This document shows, piece after piece, positions 1-12,250 of a stretch of 64,000 nt of DNA. Position numbers and translations under genes: made by a program. Every line of letters begins with the position of its first letter. Position 1 is the first letter of the stretch. Source of the stretch: Sipunculus nudus (Eukaryota > Annelida > Sipuncula > Golfingiida > Sipunculidae); the NCBI GenBank assembly GCA_026874595.1, contig CM049322.1, positions 42,462,340 to 42,526,339 of the forward strand, read 5' to 3'. The notes under the pieces were generated by a model, which saw nothing but the letters and a program-made list of their open reading frames with translations, searched no databases and was not told the origin of the DNA.

Positions 1-177
1 TAACATAACATAGTAATGTATTTTTTAAACATCGTAACAAAAAATAGAAATTTCAGATAACTTGAACGGTTTCTTTCATACCAGGGCAATATATATTTAT
101 TTATAAATCGGCGCACTCGTCGGCTCACTTCGCTGGTTCCTTTAAAAGTGTGCAATTTCACAGAGGGGCTGGGGCAT

Positions 178-250
178 TTGGCGTAGCTTAGTTGTTAAAA
201 GTGCCCGGCCGGAATTGGAAGATCGCGGGTTCGATTCCCACCGTCAATGA
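178..250 (+). repeat. tRNA-derived SINE head followed by (AT)n
   Basis: The segment reads like a tRNA-type RNA polymerase III promoter. A box-A-like stretch (TGGCGTAGCTTAGTTG) is followed by an exact box B (GGTTCGATTCC, 228-238). An (AT)n tract follows at 263-315. It lacks a convincing complete cloverleaf, so I call it a tRNA-derived SINE rather than a working tRNA gene. The tail may have decayed into or expanded as the microsatellite. Confidence 0.6.
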
Positions 251-259
251 ATCATTTCC

Positions 260-262
<3 letters not shown>

Positions 263-315
<53 letters not shown>
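263..315. repeat. (AT)n microsatellite
   Basis: Uninterrupted TA dinucleotides directly downstream of the SINE-like head. Confidence 0.95.
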
Positions 316-318
<3 letters not shown>

Positions 319-429
319 TGTGTTTATGTTATCTTAAATGTAAAAAAAATCTCCCATTTGGACTTTTGGGCACAGACTCGTACATTATATTCTGAAATAA
401 TACTATCGATAAACAACCTTTTCTAGTAT

Positions 430-1010
430 AAGCATGAACGCTTACTGCTCCTAGCGCAATTATAAATTGTGTCACAATATTATCTCATATCCTTCCATCT
501 CTGAGAATAATATGGCCCAGCTTTCATTTTCTCTTAAGTGTATGTCGAGCGAACGCGTGCCCAAGCAAACAGGAATCTTTTGTTCCAAAATACACTCATA
601 TCAATCATATAACGTTCCGTACTACTCAAGGGGACACCGTTTGCCATATCATTAAACAATTTACTGCTTAACGTCTTTATTTCCCAGTATACACTTACTA
701 GAGGACAAAGTGTTGTTGTATCTGGTTTCACTCGATTAACATGATAAGATGAGGATACGTTGCTGTCTCAAGTACCCTTTACATTTGACCTGACATTCCT
801 TGAGACTGACATGTAATTACTATTTATATTACTTGGAATTGCATGACTGCTCCTTATATGTTCTCTACACAAGTTATTCTTCCCTTTGCCCTGTCAAGAG
901 GTGATCTGAGTATATGCACATTATCCATCAGTTATGTTGTAGGCGTGTTTATTATGTTATTTTTTTTTTCATTGGCCAGACTGCGCATGTCAGACGCGTC
1001 CAGGGATTGA
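430..1010 (+). repeat. Dispersed repeat, copy A
   Basis: About 550 bp that aligns by eye, with many substitutions, to 19930-20365 and 20770-21390. Shared landmarks in order are 'GTGCCCAAGCAAAC', 'CTTTATTTCCC', 'AACATGATAA' and 'GTGATCTGAGTA'. Any open frames are short and not conserved between copies. It is an unclassified interspersed repeat; no terminal structure was recognised. Confidence 0.6.
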
Positions 1011-1928
1011 ATAATAATATTATTCGGTGGAAGCGATATACTTTTATTAATCATACACACGTAAGGTTCTGAAGATCATATGTTTTTTTGTCGGTTTTAA
1101 AAACCAACAAACGCACGCATACTGATTTCAGGCAAGGCTCTTATTTTTGTCTGAAAATGTCTTTATAATCACATCGCGCAGAGAAAACCTTGTCACGGAA
1201 GCGATGTTGCCTGATCGTCCGAGCATCGCCAGCCCAGTGTAACAAGCTGCAGGTGCGACCACTTAGTTTGCTAACAATCCTCAATATTATTAAAGTTTGA
1301 AACGCAAATGCCGGTTATTCTTAACAGCCGACCCAAAAGTGAAACGTCACGGGGTCATATTGGATAAATCTTGAAAAAAAGAAACTGAATTTCTATTTAT
1401 TTAACTCAGCAGTTTGCTTCGACACTGGAAATACACTTGAAACCCAGCTGGGCGCTGCATATTTGTACATTCATTATCTTGGTAATGTTGTGCAAAGACA
1501 CATGATTCACACGCATGGCAGTTGAAGCAAGGGTATGCCAGGTAACAAAGACGTTATGACGTGCCGGCGGGTTTGTGTACATAGTTTTGACAGGACAGAA
1601 CCGAATGCAATGCCGCACCCCAAGGCTTGTATACAGTTAGCCATGACAACATGACATTCAGGCCTTCGGAAATAAACTGATAGGGCCTGGAGTCATGATG
1701 GCAGTCACAACAGAACGCCCATTCTAAGGGTCGGATCAAAATATTTACTGTCTGGTATTATTTGGCATCACAGGCATATAAAGTCGTATTATATGTGCTT
1801 AATATCGAAGAAGAACTGTTGTTACACAAAAATAATTACATTTATTACCTCCTTTCATCACTGTGGCACCGATTCACGTGAAGCGATACTTCTCATTCAA
1901 AACTAAATGTGTCATGGCGCGGTCGTGT
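1011..1928. other. No recognisable gene
   Basis: AT-rich sequence with only short unconserved frames on both strands. Nothing could be assigned. Confidence 0.5.
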
Positions 1929-2375
1929 ATGTAAACTTGGAAGTCGGAAGCCGGAAGCCGGAAACCAAGGAATTGTCTTATAAATAAAGCAGTTTAAAGC
2001 ATGTACAAAATGCTAACGCTTCAAAACCGTTTTGTTTTTCCCCGATAGAATAAGATCTTCATTATCATTCTGTGAAGAATAATAGTGATCCATTCTTTAA
2101 TCTGAAAGTTATGGATGATTTTGTGCTCGGAAGCCATCTCGAAAGTCAGTCAGAAGTGCTGGGATGTGATCCAATGTGTATTACTCGGAAGTCACAGAGA
2201 CGCACTGGTTAACTTGTGGTCAGTTAGAGCCACAGCCCAAATGCAGTTACATTATAATTATAGTTGCATGCATATATTAAAATTGTTTATGCATGATTCT
2301 GCTTTTAATTAGTGTATAATACTATATATATGATACATACGTAATTGAAAAACTATAATTTTTTTTATTTGTAAA

Positions 2376-2380
<5 letters not shown>

Positions 2381-2438
<58 letters not shown>
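2381..2438. repeat. (AT)n microsatellite
   Basis: About 58 bp of TA dinucleotides. Confidence 0.95.
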
Positions 2439-2443
<5 letters not shown>

Positions 2444-2881
2444 GTGTGGGTGTATTTTCACGTAATATATTTCGCCCCATCTAGAGCTATGTTTTTGTTA
2501 AAGATATTTATAATTACATGGGGAATGTATGGGAAGGGATTAATTTTTAAAATATGCAATGTAAAGAGGACATTTTGAGGCACCTTAAACAAATGATTAT
2601 GAGGATTTTCTGTTTTCCGCAACTATTCTCCTACATGTTTTAGAACAATATATTCAAACTTGAGGTTGTTGGGCTTTAATATTTATATTTCTATAAAATT
2701 ACGGTATATACTGTAAAGTCCAAATATTCAAAAGTTCGTAACATGTTAATGTCAATGATGAAATGCGCGTCTATACATTTATAACTTGCAAAATGTCACT
2801 ATTTAAAGGTAGTACTCATTGTAAAATAATTGATATGTTTAAGTCTTATGACAATCTTTGCATTTTACCGACTTTTGAGAT

Positions 2882-3003
2882 CTGTGAGCGCCCAGGCTCA
2901 CAGTGCGTGAGTCTGAGTATCAGCCGAGGAGGCGTGAGATTTTTCACGGTCGATCCCACCCCGAGCTGAGCTCTGTGGGGAGACCGTGCATGACTCGCAC
3001 GGT
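2882..3003 (+). other. Cluster of three strong hairpins
   Basis: A perfect 8-bp stem (CTGTGAGC 2882-2889 with GCTCACAG 2896-2903) is followed by a second hairpin. Its base is CACGGTC (2945-2951) paired with GACCGTG (2982-2988), extended by an inner CCCAC..GAGCT / GCTC.GTGGGG stem. A third perfect stem is ACCGTGC (2983-2989) with GCACGGT (2997-3003). The second and third hairpins share the strand at 2983-2988 and cannot both form. A B-box-like GGTCGATCC lies inside, so a SINE head is possible. No RNA family is recognised. Confidence 0.4.
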
Positions 3004-3013
3004 AATGCGATGG

Positions 3014-3033
3014 GGGCGGGGGGGGGGGGGGCG
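3014..3033. repeat. Poly-G tract
   Basis: G-rich run immediately after the hairpin cluster. Confidence 0.9.
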
Positions 3034-4097
3034 ATTCCTCAATATACTAGTATATATTTGGATGCTCTCATAGTGGAGTAAATCACCAACTTATGAATTG
3101 GAAAGTAAAAAAATATAATAATGAAATTGCTGGGGAATAAAAAAGTAATCTGAAAAAGAAATGAAAATTGATTACGAATTTATTGGAAAAGAACTCGATA
3201 AAATGAGAGATATTACGTCTGGATGGGCTTGCGCCCTCTATGGATGCACCACTGAATAATAAATATGGTGTAATAAACCCTAATACGGCATTAAAAATAG
3301 TTATAAATTACAATGTCATTAAAAAAAAACTAATATATTTCCCATACGTTGAACAAATATGAAAATTCAATATATTTTGATCTTTATAAAAATCCATGCA
3401 TCTGAATATTCCGTGTATACACACTATTTTTATTTGATCCTTATATTTTTATCCTCAGAAAACAAAATTGACCGGACTATAGTCGGAATTCTCGATACAG
3501 TATAGTACCGTGCGCTTTCGGACATCCTTCTCTCTGAACTTAATAGTTGCTGGTATCAGGTTCTATAATTAAACAGAATGTTTTATATCTATAACATTTG
3601 CTCTGTAACAATTTATTTTTAAACATTTACTGAACTTTTTCCCCCAACATACGGTAAAAGCGTAAAATATTGATGAGTTAATATAATCTTGTTTTACAAA
3701 ATGAAATAAAATATCAATATAATATATTACAAAAAAAAAACAGCATAATGAATGTTAAAAAACAGATTGAGTCTATGAAAAATATGTCATATTGAAATAA
3801 TTGAAAATGCTTGACACGTTTGCTGACGATATGATGACCAGTGCATTAGCCATTACTGGCTTCCGAGTTTTACACATCTGGACCATAACCGGGCATTTCC
3901 GAGAAAAAAATAGTCCATAACTTGGGATGGATAACTTTGATTTTTGCATTATGATAGAAAAAAACCCTTATTCTATCAATAAAAATAAAATGGTACTTTC
4001 CATTGATGTAGTAGCATTTTAATTATGCTTCGATCATTGCTTTATTTTAAAAAATCCTTGCTTCCGACTTCGGACTTCCGAGTTTTACACATAGCCG

Positions 4098-5540
4098 TTT
4101 GGGAATCCCCTACCGGAAGTTATGGTTCTCCCGCTAACAGACGTGGAGACGAGTTTTTCGAGTAAAACCAGCCTCGGTATTAAAAACTGCTGCACGAATA
4201 CACGTAAGTCAACCGTAGATGTAATAATTATTATTTTCCCCAACAGAATAACGTCACTTTTTGTCTTAACTCAGGAAAATGACAGCTCGAGAAGTAGATG
4301 AAGATGAAAAAGTAGTGTCTGAAATGGCGTGCACATCTGCACATACTAGAATTGATGCGAACCCAATAGCTTGTACTGTCACCCCATCGTCTTCCGTATA
4401 TCTAAAATCGACGTTTGGGGTGACAGGCTGTCGCTAGTATACAGTATAACCTGTCTATGCGACAAACTGTAAAATGAGGGCAATAGATTTTATCGAAACT
4501 CGATATCAGTATCTTGAAATATACAGTTATGTTAAGTATAATGATATATTGTGTACCATCTGGATTAACTGGCAAATTAACCTGGCTGTAGCGGGAACTC
4601 CATAATGTGCTTCCGGCGTTGGCGATCATTGGCAGTTCGTTTGCTTTGCGTGGTAGCCGATCCTAGGGTTATGACTGCAACCTGCAAACGCTAGACTTGC
4701 CTTGATTAATCCCTACATGAGTAGAGGTATACTGACGTATATCGTTGATCTTTGTGGGGCGGGCGAAAAAAATACCTGGGGGGGGGGGTGCCCCTTGAAA
4801 CCTGGGATATGCGGGGCGTGGCGGGCTACATGATACTTTAGTTCGGGTTTTTGAGGGCCAGAAACATGGCTATAGCGAGGAGATGATTACATTTACTTAA
4901 GTACTGCAGGTATGTTTATGTTCCTTTGGTTATTTAATTTTTTCTGATTAATATATTTCACTTGTGAAATATAAAAATCCACGAGTTTTGAGACAGATTT
5001 ATCTATGTAGGGACCACTGGTCATAATATTGTACAACTGTACCTGGCAATTGTGTTTTTATTTGGCCGGGTCAGCCCTGCAGGCCTTAACTTGCGTACAA
5101 CAACAAATGTTACATAACACGACTGAGGGTAGAGCACCAGGATTCGAAACTGTCTTCTTATGAAAGTCACTATTGGGCTCCATATGCCTCTGTCACCAGC
5201 TAGGTATAGCTTTAATTAACTCACAAAGACTGAAGCGTGCTAACCATGGGTGAGCCATAGAACTAGTTTAGAGGACTGCACTTACAAAGCAGAACGAAAT
5301 AAAGAACATGGCACTCTTTTAAGACCATGACATAGAGCTGACTCCCTCTACAGTTCCAGGTCCTTCTTCTTTTCAGCTAATTAGCTGATCATCAATGAAC
5401 AGGATTAACCTCTTTGTAAAATAAAAGGTGTAAACTTTGGTGAGCCAATACTGTCCTCCAGCTAGTGCATCTAGCGCCGAGTAGTGTAACGCTATAGGCA
5501 TATATACTTATTTAAATTTATCCGTTAAACTTGAGTTTTA
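4098..5540. other. No recognisable gene; one GC-rich patch
   Basis: Mostly AT-rich. The patch at about 4750-4860 has repeated GGGGCGGGC/GGGGCGTGGCGGGC words and resembles 7960-8120. No coding region can be supported. Confidence 0.4.
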
Positions 5541-5578
5541 TTTTTGCCGGAAATCTCCGATTTCGGCAAGCTAGCGGA

Positions 5579-5609
<31 letters not shown>

Positions 5610-6155
5610 TCCCTTACTTCTGGTCGGAATTTGCAGCAATCGCATTCAAACTTTCACAGTTGATGATAAATTTAAAATGACAGGAGCCTATTGTTTTTGT
5701 TCAGGATATGTCACAGGTCAAAGTCAATGTCATCAAAAGTGTACAAAACGGTTTTCTTCATATTTATATTAATATTAGTCGTATCTTCTTCAACTGTAGC
5801 TCATTTTAATCGTCATTCTAAGGCCTGTTTTCTGGTTTGTAGCTGACTCAATTTGCGGTAACCACGATAACGCATTTTCGGGGAAAAGTGCTGATATTTG
5901 AAAGTTAGGGTGTTATTTTTCTAACTTTGTCAGTTTTAATGCTAGAGAGGTGTAGTTTTTTTTTGCATTAGGTAGCATTCAATTAATACTACATATTTTG
6001 TTACACGTCTCGCAATATCTCGTATAATATCTCGCTAAACGAGATATAGTTTGAGATTTCAGTCTTTTTGCGGTGGAGGCCACAGTTTTGCAGGAATCTT
6101 TTTGAAACTGACATATCATTAGTCTTACACTTGTATCTCGATTTTTTTTTCAATA

Positions 6156-6174
6156 CGGCTGCGAGGGGGCGTTG
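6156..6174 (+). promoter_or_regulatory. CTCF-like motif, unit 1
   Basis: CGGCTGCGAGGGGGCGTTG. Fits the AG(G/A)GGGC core of the bilaterian CTCF consensus but deviates in the left half. Binding is inferred only. Confidence 0.25.
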
Positions 6175-6485
6175 GATGCAAAACTCCGCAACATATATTT
6201 AGGCCATATATCCAAAATTGTAAGCCTCAATTACATAAACTATAGCTTCTATAGCTTTTCTCTTTCTCTGAGTCTTCTCCATAATCTAGTGTAGTCATCT
6301 GGTCACAATCTTGTGTCACTTTGTCCGTGTGTTTTTCTGGTAGTCGGTTGTCCTCAAATTGGCCTGCTTGCTCTTGCGTCTCATATATAGCTTTCTACAT
6401 GTCACAGTTTGAGATAATGCGTTTGATACTATTACATATAATATCTTACACTAATATCTCGAAAGAATGTTTCATTTTCCGGATA

Positions 6486-6504
6486 TGGCCGCTAGGGGGC
6501 GTTG
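6486..6504 (+). promoter_or_regulatory. CTCF-like motif, unit 2 (best match)
   Basis: TGGCCGCTAGGGGGCGTTG. Differs from the familiar TGGCCACYAGGGGGCGCTR consensus at only a few positions. Located 330 bp from the unit 1 motif. Confidence 0.4.
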
Positions 6505-6817
6505 AACTCGAACCTTCCCAACATATCAAGCTTCGGCAATATCTCCAAAACTATAAATCTCAGTTACATAAACTATTCCTTGTTTTTCTTCCTCTGAGTC
6601 TTTTCTATAAACTGGTTGAATCATCGGGTCCTAATCTCGTGTCACTGTGTCAGTATGTCTGCCTGTTTGTCAGTTGTCTTCAAATTCGCCTGCTTGCTGG
6701 TTCCTGCGTTTCACATATAACATTATACTGGCCACAGTTTTGAAGGAATCCTTTTGGAACTGGTATATCTTATGTCGTACACTAATATCTCCAAACAGAT
6801 TTTTCATTTTCCGGATT

Positions 6818-6836
6818 TGGCCTCTAGGGGGCGTCT
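6818..6836 (+). promoter_or_regulatory. CTCF-like motif, unit 3
   Basis: TGGCCTCTAGGGGGCGTCT, 332 bp after the previous motif and in the same orientation. Confidence 0.35.
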
Positions 6837-7146
6837 ACTCGATCCTCCCGAGCATATCATGCTTTGGCAATATCTCAAAACTGTGAACCTCAGTTACATA
6901 AACTGTAGCTAATTTTCTTCCTTTTGGCCTTCTTCATAACATGGTTAAGTCATCAAGTCTTCAACTTGTGTCATTTTGTTAGTATGTCTGTCTTTCTGTC
7001 AGTTATCCTCAAATTCACCTGCTTGCTGGTTCTTGCATGTCACAAATAGCATTCAATAGGCCAGAGGTTTGGAGGATTCCTTTTCAAACTGGGACTTCTT
7101 ATGTCATACACTAATATCACAAATCGCATTTGTCGTCATCAGGATA

Positions 7147-7165
7147 TGTCCGCTAGAAGGCGCTG
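7147..7165 (+). promoter_or_regulatory. CTCF-like motif, unit 4
   Basis: TGTCCGCTAGAAGGCGCTG, 329 bp after the previous motif. The core keeps AGAAGGCGCT, compatible with the AGRNGGCRS core. Confidence 0.3.
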
Positions 7166-7959
7166 CAGTCGAACATCCGCAATGCATCATTATTTGGCCA
7201 TATCACCAAAACTGTAAACCGCAATTACATAAATTATAACTTATTTTCTTCCTCTGAACTCTCTCCATGACCAGGTAATTTAAGCCCCCTGTTTTTTTTC
7301 AATCTTGTCTCACATTGTCAGTATATCTGTCTGTTCATCATTTGTTGTCAGCTTTGTCTGCCTCTTGTCTGATATGTCATTCTACGAGGCACAACTCAGC
7401 AATGTCCCTGGAAATCATTCCATTCATAGAAAACCGACAGTATCTTTTATCTGTCTGTGTATCTATCATTTCAATTTCCGGCAAGCGTTTCCACCTATGG
7501 TCGTCTAGTTTTATATTTCCGTAAAAAAATATATATGCATGGATAATATCTTTAAACTCTAATTATGTTGTTAGCTATATATCTGAATATGTTAAATTTA
7601 TAATTACTTTTAATATCTGAAAGTAACACCCAGGCAATATTTGATTTGTTTGTCCCAGTTTCTGACATTTCTCCTATATTGCAGTAAATAATTGTATTTT
7701 GGTGGATAGAAATTCTCTAAAACAAAAAAAAAATAATAATAATGATACTGTGACATTCTTTCTTTACCAGCGAGAAAAAAACTAGAAGTCATACCATCAG
7801 TAAACATGGTAATGCAATAAACCCACATAAAGATGGTCATTAATTATTAATACATGAAAATACATCATATTTTTTTTTTCAGTTAGCTTCCTTTTTGGCT
7901 GTCCCTTATTTTTATCTGCGCGTCGAATGCGGTCTGATTTTTTTTCATTAAAATGCAAG

Positions 7960-8120
7960 GCTAGGCGAGCGCGGACTGAAAGCTTATTGTACGGGGCTGG
8001 TTCAGGTCGATTTATTCTTTATAAATGTGGGGCGGTGCGAGGCGGGTTTTCAAAACTGGGGTGGGCGGCTGCGGGCTGATGGTTTGTTTTGCGGGGCGGG
8101 TGCGGGCTCTAAATTCCTTC
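7960..8120. other. GC-rich patch
   Basis: Repeated GGGGCGG/GCGGGC words in otherwise AT-rich DNA, similar in character to 4750-4860. It might be a degraded transposon end. No frame or inverted partner was established. Confidence 0.3.
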
Positions 8121-8130
8121 CAATTAAATT

Positions 8131-8178
8131 ATATATATATATATATATAAAATAAATGTTATGAATTACAAATGTATT

Positions 8179-8219
<41 letters not shown>
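8131..8219. repeat. Two (AT)n microsatellites
   Basis: TA dinucleotides at 8131-8149 and 8183-8219 separated by about 34 bp of AT-rich sequence. Confidence 0.9.
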
Positions 8220-8223
<4 letters not shown>

Positions 8224-8837
8224 CAAATAATTCGTATTAACTGTTGATTTGTGATCAATTGCTTTTGTGTAGTTTCCAAAGAAATCTTATAGGATGAGAT
8301 TCCTTAGCATACATCATTTTGTTCAGGATTGTATCGCTTTCAGGTATTATAATGCGTATTTGATATGAACAATCACGTCGAAGGCGGCATTCAGTATCGG
8401 AAAAAAGGAAAAAAAAAGGGATGCGATGGTCAAACCCAGCGAATAAATAAACAATTACGTATGTGGTGTCTCCTAGAATTACAATGTCTTCCAGGAAATT
8501 GTACCTGCTATTGTATTCTTGTAAACACGGGTCCCCTAGGCCCTGTTATTCACCAGAATACCAGGTTTGTGTCTATTTGAAACTTTTTGTAATTACTGAT
8601 ACACTTTTTACAAATTTCCATTAGTAACCTATTTGGCTTTTATAATACCGTTTTGTAACATCATACGATTGGGTTATTTATGAAACCTACGAATTTGTTA
8701 TATCAACATATACGTAATTTACAATTTCAGGTGCTGTATCACTGGATGCGACCCGATCATCAGGTGAATGTGGTTAGAATGAAGCTAACGGCGTGGTTTG
8801 AAAAGCCGAGAGTTCACGAGATTACGAGATTATGCTT

Positions 8838-9010
8838 ATCAAACTAAGTCTCGGCTTTATAGGTTCTTTGAGTTGTAAGATAATGCATGAAATCATTACA
8901 AACCAAGGACTCGGACTCAGGGTTCTCGAAGCTGGTCTTGTATTCTTTCCATATGAGGCTAAAATAATCAACCCCCGTGGGCCGTGGTTGTTGTTCGTTG
9001 TATCTATAGT
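8838..9010 (-). pseudogene. FReD (fibrinogen-related domain) fragment
   Basis: The minus-strand frame contains a recognisable middle segment of a fibrinogen-related domain. It includes WKEYKTSFENPESES, the degenerate counterpart of the hallmark W-x-EYK-x-GFGN, then FMHYLTTQR, matching FMHYLTTQRPYK in the intact gene at 51589-52776. The match stops after a few dozen codons on both sides; the flanks do not align and the frame then hits stops. It lacks the calcium-binding and C-terminal parts. I read it as a decayed relic of the same gene family. Confidence 0.75.
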
Positions 9011-9056
9011 CACACGTCCACACGATATGTGGAGACGTTATCAGCAATGTTATTGA

Positions 9057-9640
9057 AATTTATCATATAAGTTAGTTGAAAATATTAAAGAATTTCAGTT
9101 TTGGTGTAAATGACAGAGGAATGAGTATCTGGCGGGGTTTTTATGGCACATATGTTTACCCTAGTACGTAGCATGTTCAATAAGGCCATATTTGTAGTGG
9201 GAGTCATTAGTGGGAGAAATTATAGAGGACAATGACGTCACTTGACGTGCCATTTCTCTAAAAGGTGTCAGTAAACCAACGTACAAGGGGTAATGGGATT
9301 GTTTGTTATGTTTATAAGCAAGGACAGCAATACCACGATGACCAGTATGCTTTCAAAATATTTTCAGTTAAAATGTGCCCTTGCATAACAGGTTTAATTA
9401 AAATTCAATGGATTCAACTTTGAACATTATCTTCCACGCAGGGTTTACGTCCAGATATCGGACGCATTTTTTTTTCAATTAAAACTTTCTCAGACATAAT
9501 AAAGGTATAACCAACATTTCAGGGTACCGACTTTGAATATTGGTAACGGCGCAGAGGGTGCGTCACCATAAATAACGTCTTTTTTTCACCGCCAATCAGC
9601 ATGGATAATGTTTTTACTGGCTTCGGTTTGTTTATATGTT
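9057..9640. other. No recognisable gene
   Basis: AT-rich sequence without a supportable frame or repeat. Confidence 0.5.
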
Positions 9641-9649
9641 ATCTCCGCC

Positions 9650-9850
9650 AAGCCGCGGTGGTAAGTTCTTGGAGACGTTGGCTTGCTTGTTTGTCTGATA
9701 GGAATATTATTCCAAATCTTATTAACCTATTTTGATTAATTTTTTTTTACGCTAAATATGGCGGTAATGTGTTACATTTTCTGAGGCGTGCACTCTCAGA
9801 GTGCAAATTTCTTGTGATTGTTCTTCTTCTTCTTCTTCTTCTTCTTCTTA
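9650..9850 (+). repeat. Short interspersed repeat ending in (TTC)n
   Basis: Starts with CTCCGCCAAGCC, contains a GTTTGTCTG stretch, ends with the palindrome GCACTCTCAGAGTGC and then a (TTC)n run (9823-9850). The same CCGCCAAG word occurs at about 11062 and, inverted (GCTTGGCGGATGTAA), at about 12108. This looks like one short repeat family. Confidence 0.45.
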
Positions 9851-10084
9851 TTTTTATTATAATTAAGGATTATCTAGAAAGCCCACAATAAACGCCAATG
9901 TATCCTAATTATAAAACCAGACTAATTGAAATATATATTACATTCAAATTTATCATTAACGTAAGATGATTAATTTAGAAAATAATGTCAGAGTAACATG
10001 TACTAAATAGGTAAAACTACATGTTTCAAGGTTAATGCTCAAGTCCATTAAAAAAAACTTCCCTAATGCCGGTGTCAAATAGGT

Positions 10085-11030
<946 letters not shown>

Positions 11031-11054
11031 TAACTAGACAAAGAACACAGAGAG

Positions 11055-12120
11055 CGCAGACCTCCGCCAAGCCAGCTCATTAGCCTCATATGGAACTGTC
11101 AGAAAAGAAGCATTTTTCTATAAAAAAAAATATCCCTGAATCAAGAATGTTTCCGTATCAAATTCTACCATTTTTTTTCCTTCGATCCTTGCCGAGCTAT
11201 CCTGAAGATTTCATCAAAATATGTCAATAACATTTTACTAATGTTTCTGACAAACCAACACCTGCAAAAAACATAACCCCTGCCGCTTAATAAACAGGTA
11301 AAGTCGAATTGTTTGCAGATTAAAGCTACGATTTCTTCTATGTACCGAATGCAGGATGCGGAATGCGTATAAAATTGACACATGTATTAAGATCTCAAGA
11401 AGATCATGCTCGGACCCGGCATGCAGAATGCTTATATATCCGGCAGAAATGATAGCTACATGTAGAGATTTTTTAAGTTTCCGGAAGTTACCAAGGAGCA
11501 AAACACATAGAAAAAAAAAAGTATGCCGCCGTGCAGGTTCATATGAAATATCTCAACACACATTCCATATTCACGCTACTCCTGAAGAACTAGCCTTCGA
11601 AACTTGGCAAAGTCGGGTTTTTGGCCCCATCCCCCGTAGGGTTAGGGGTTTGGGAGCTTAATTCAATTACTTTCTTATTTAAACAGGGTCCAGAACTAAA
11701 AAAAAAAAAAAAAAAAAAAAAAACAGCGGCAAGCAACCGTGGTCCCTATGCTTTACTTTAATTTACCGACACCTTTCAGGGAAATGGCACGTACATATGA
11801 AGTGACGTCATTGTCCTCTAGTACGTCAAGACTCGCACCCCAAATACGTCCTTATCGCCACCTTCGTATACAAATATGCTATGAACACCCCCACCCCCAA
11901 TACAACACTAAAATTCATTCCGGAGTTATTTACGAATGGATGGCCCCCAAAATTTAATAATTTGTTCCTTGTATCATTGTCCAGCTATCCTGATTTCATC
12001 AAATTCCGTTGAGTACCTTTACAATTTTCGTCAAACAGACAAACAGATAAACAGATAAGCAGAAAGACATTCATACGCTACACAAAACATGACCATCGCC
12101 GCTAGGCTTGGCGGATGTAA
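11055..12120. repeat. Composite of CCGCCAAG-type repeats
   Basis: Bounded by CTCCGCCAAGCC (about 11060) and its inverse GCTTGGCGGATG (about 12108). 'GAGCTATCCTGAAGATTTCATCAAA' at about 11192 is echoed by 'CAGCTATCCTGATTTCATCAAA' at about 11982. The latter is followed by a run of CAGATAAACAGATAAGCAG-like words. Includes a poly-A run (11698-11722). Open frames inside are short and unsupported. Confidence 0.4.
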
Positions 12121-12174
12121 TAATCATATCATGTTGATTTTGTAGCACTCTATTTAACTTAGTTTCAATATATC

Positions 12175-12178
<4 letters not shown>

Positions 12179-12247
<69 letters not shown>
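12179..12247. repeat. Compound (CT)n(TA)n microsatellite
   Basis: CT dinucleotides to 12209 then TA dinucleotides to 12247. It lies exactly at the point where the L1-like ORF2 ends. Confidence 0.95.

Positions 12248-12250
<3 letters not shown>

Larger units (their letters stand above)
1929..4097. mobile_element. Candidate DNA-transposon remnant with ~65-bp inverted ends
   Basis: The left end (about 1929-1995, TGTAAAC..GGAAGTCGGAAGC..ATAAAGCA) is matched in reverse complement by the right end (about 4035-4097), with small gaps. A further partial copy of the end (AACTCGGAAG on the minus strand) occurs near 3850-3872. No transposase frame and no certain target duplication are visible. It could be a decayed non-autonomous element or two independent inverted copies of one short repeat. 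Confidence 0.35.
5550..7505 (+). repeat. Tandem array, ~330-bp unit, with CTCF-like motifs
   Basis: Divergent tandem units. Landmark 'CTCARTTACATAAACT' recurs near 6228, 6553, 6889 and 7219 (spacing 325-336 bp). Each unit runs through a GTCTGTCTGT-type stretch, then 'GGCCACAGTTTTG', then 'ACTAATATCTC', then a G-rich motif CCGCTAGGGGGCG-like. Four successive units have the G-rich motif at the same place and on the same strand. The array starts near the (GTCT)n at 5578. Short frames across it are not maintained between units, so I see no protein gene. Confidence 0.75.

Noticed and set aside
178-250. A functional tRNA gene
   Set aside because: Box B is exact, but box A and the acceptor stem do not form a full cloverleaf. 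The SINE interpretation fits better.
2940-3010. 5S rRNA fragment (GGGAGACCG word)
   Set aside because: Only one short word matches, and the internal control region is not present in order.
5578-7505. Tandem units spaced ~330 bp as a CRISPR-like array
   Set aside because: Units are long and diverged throughout, without short identical repeats and unique spacers, in a eukaryotic context.
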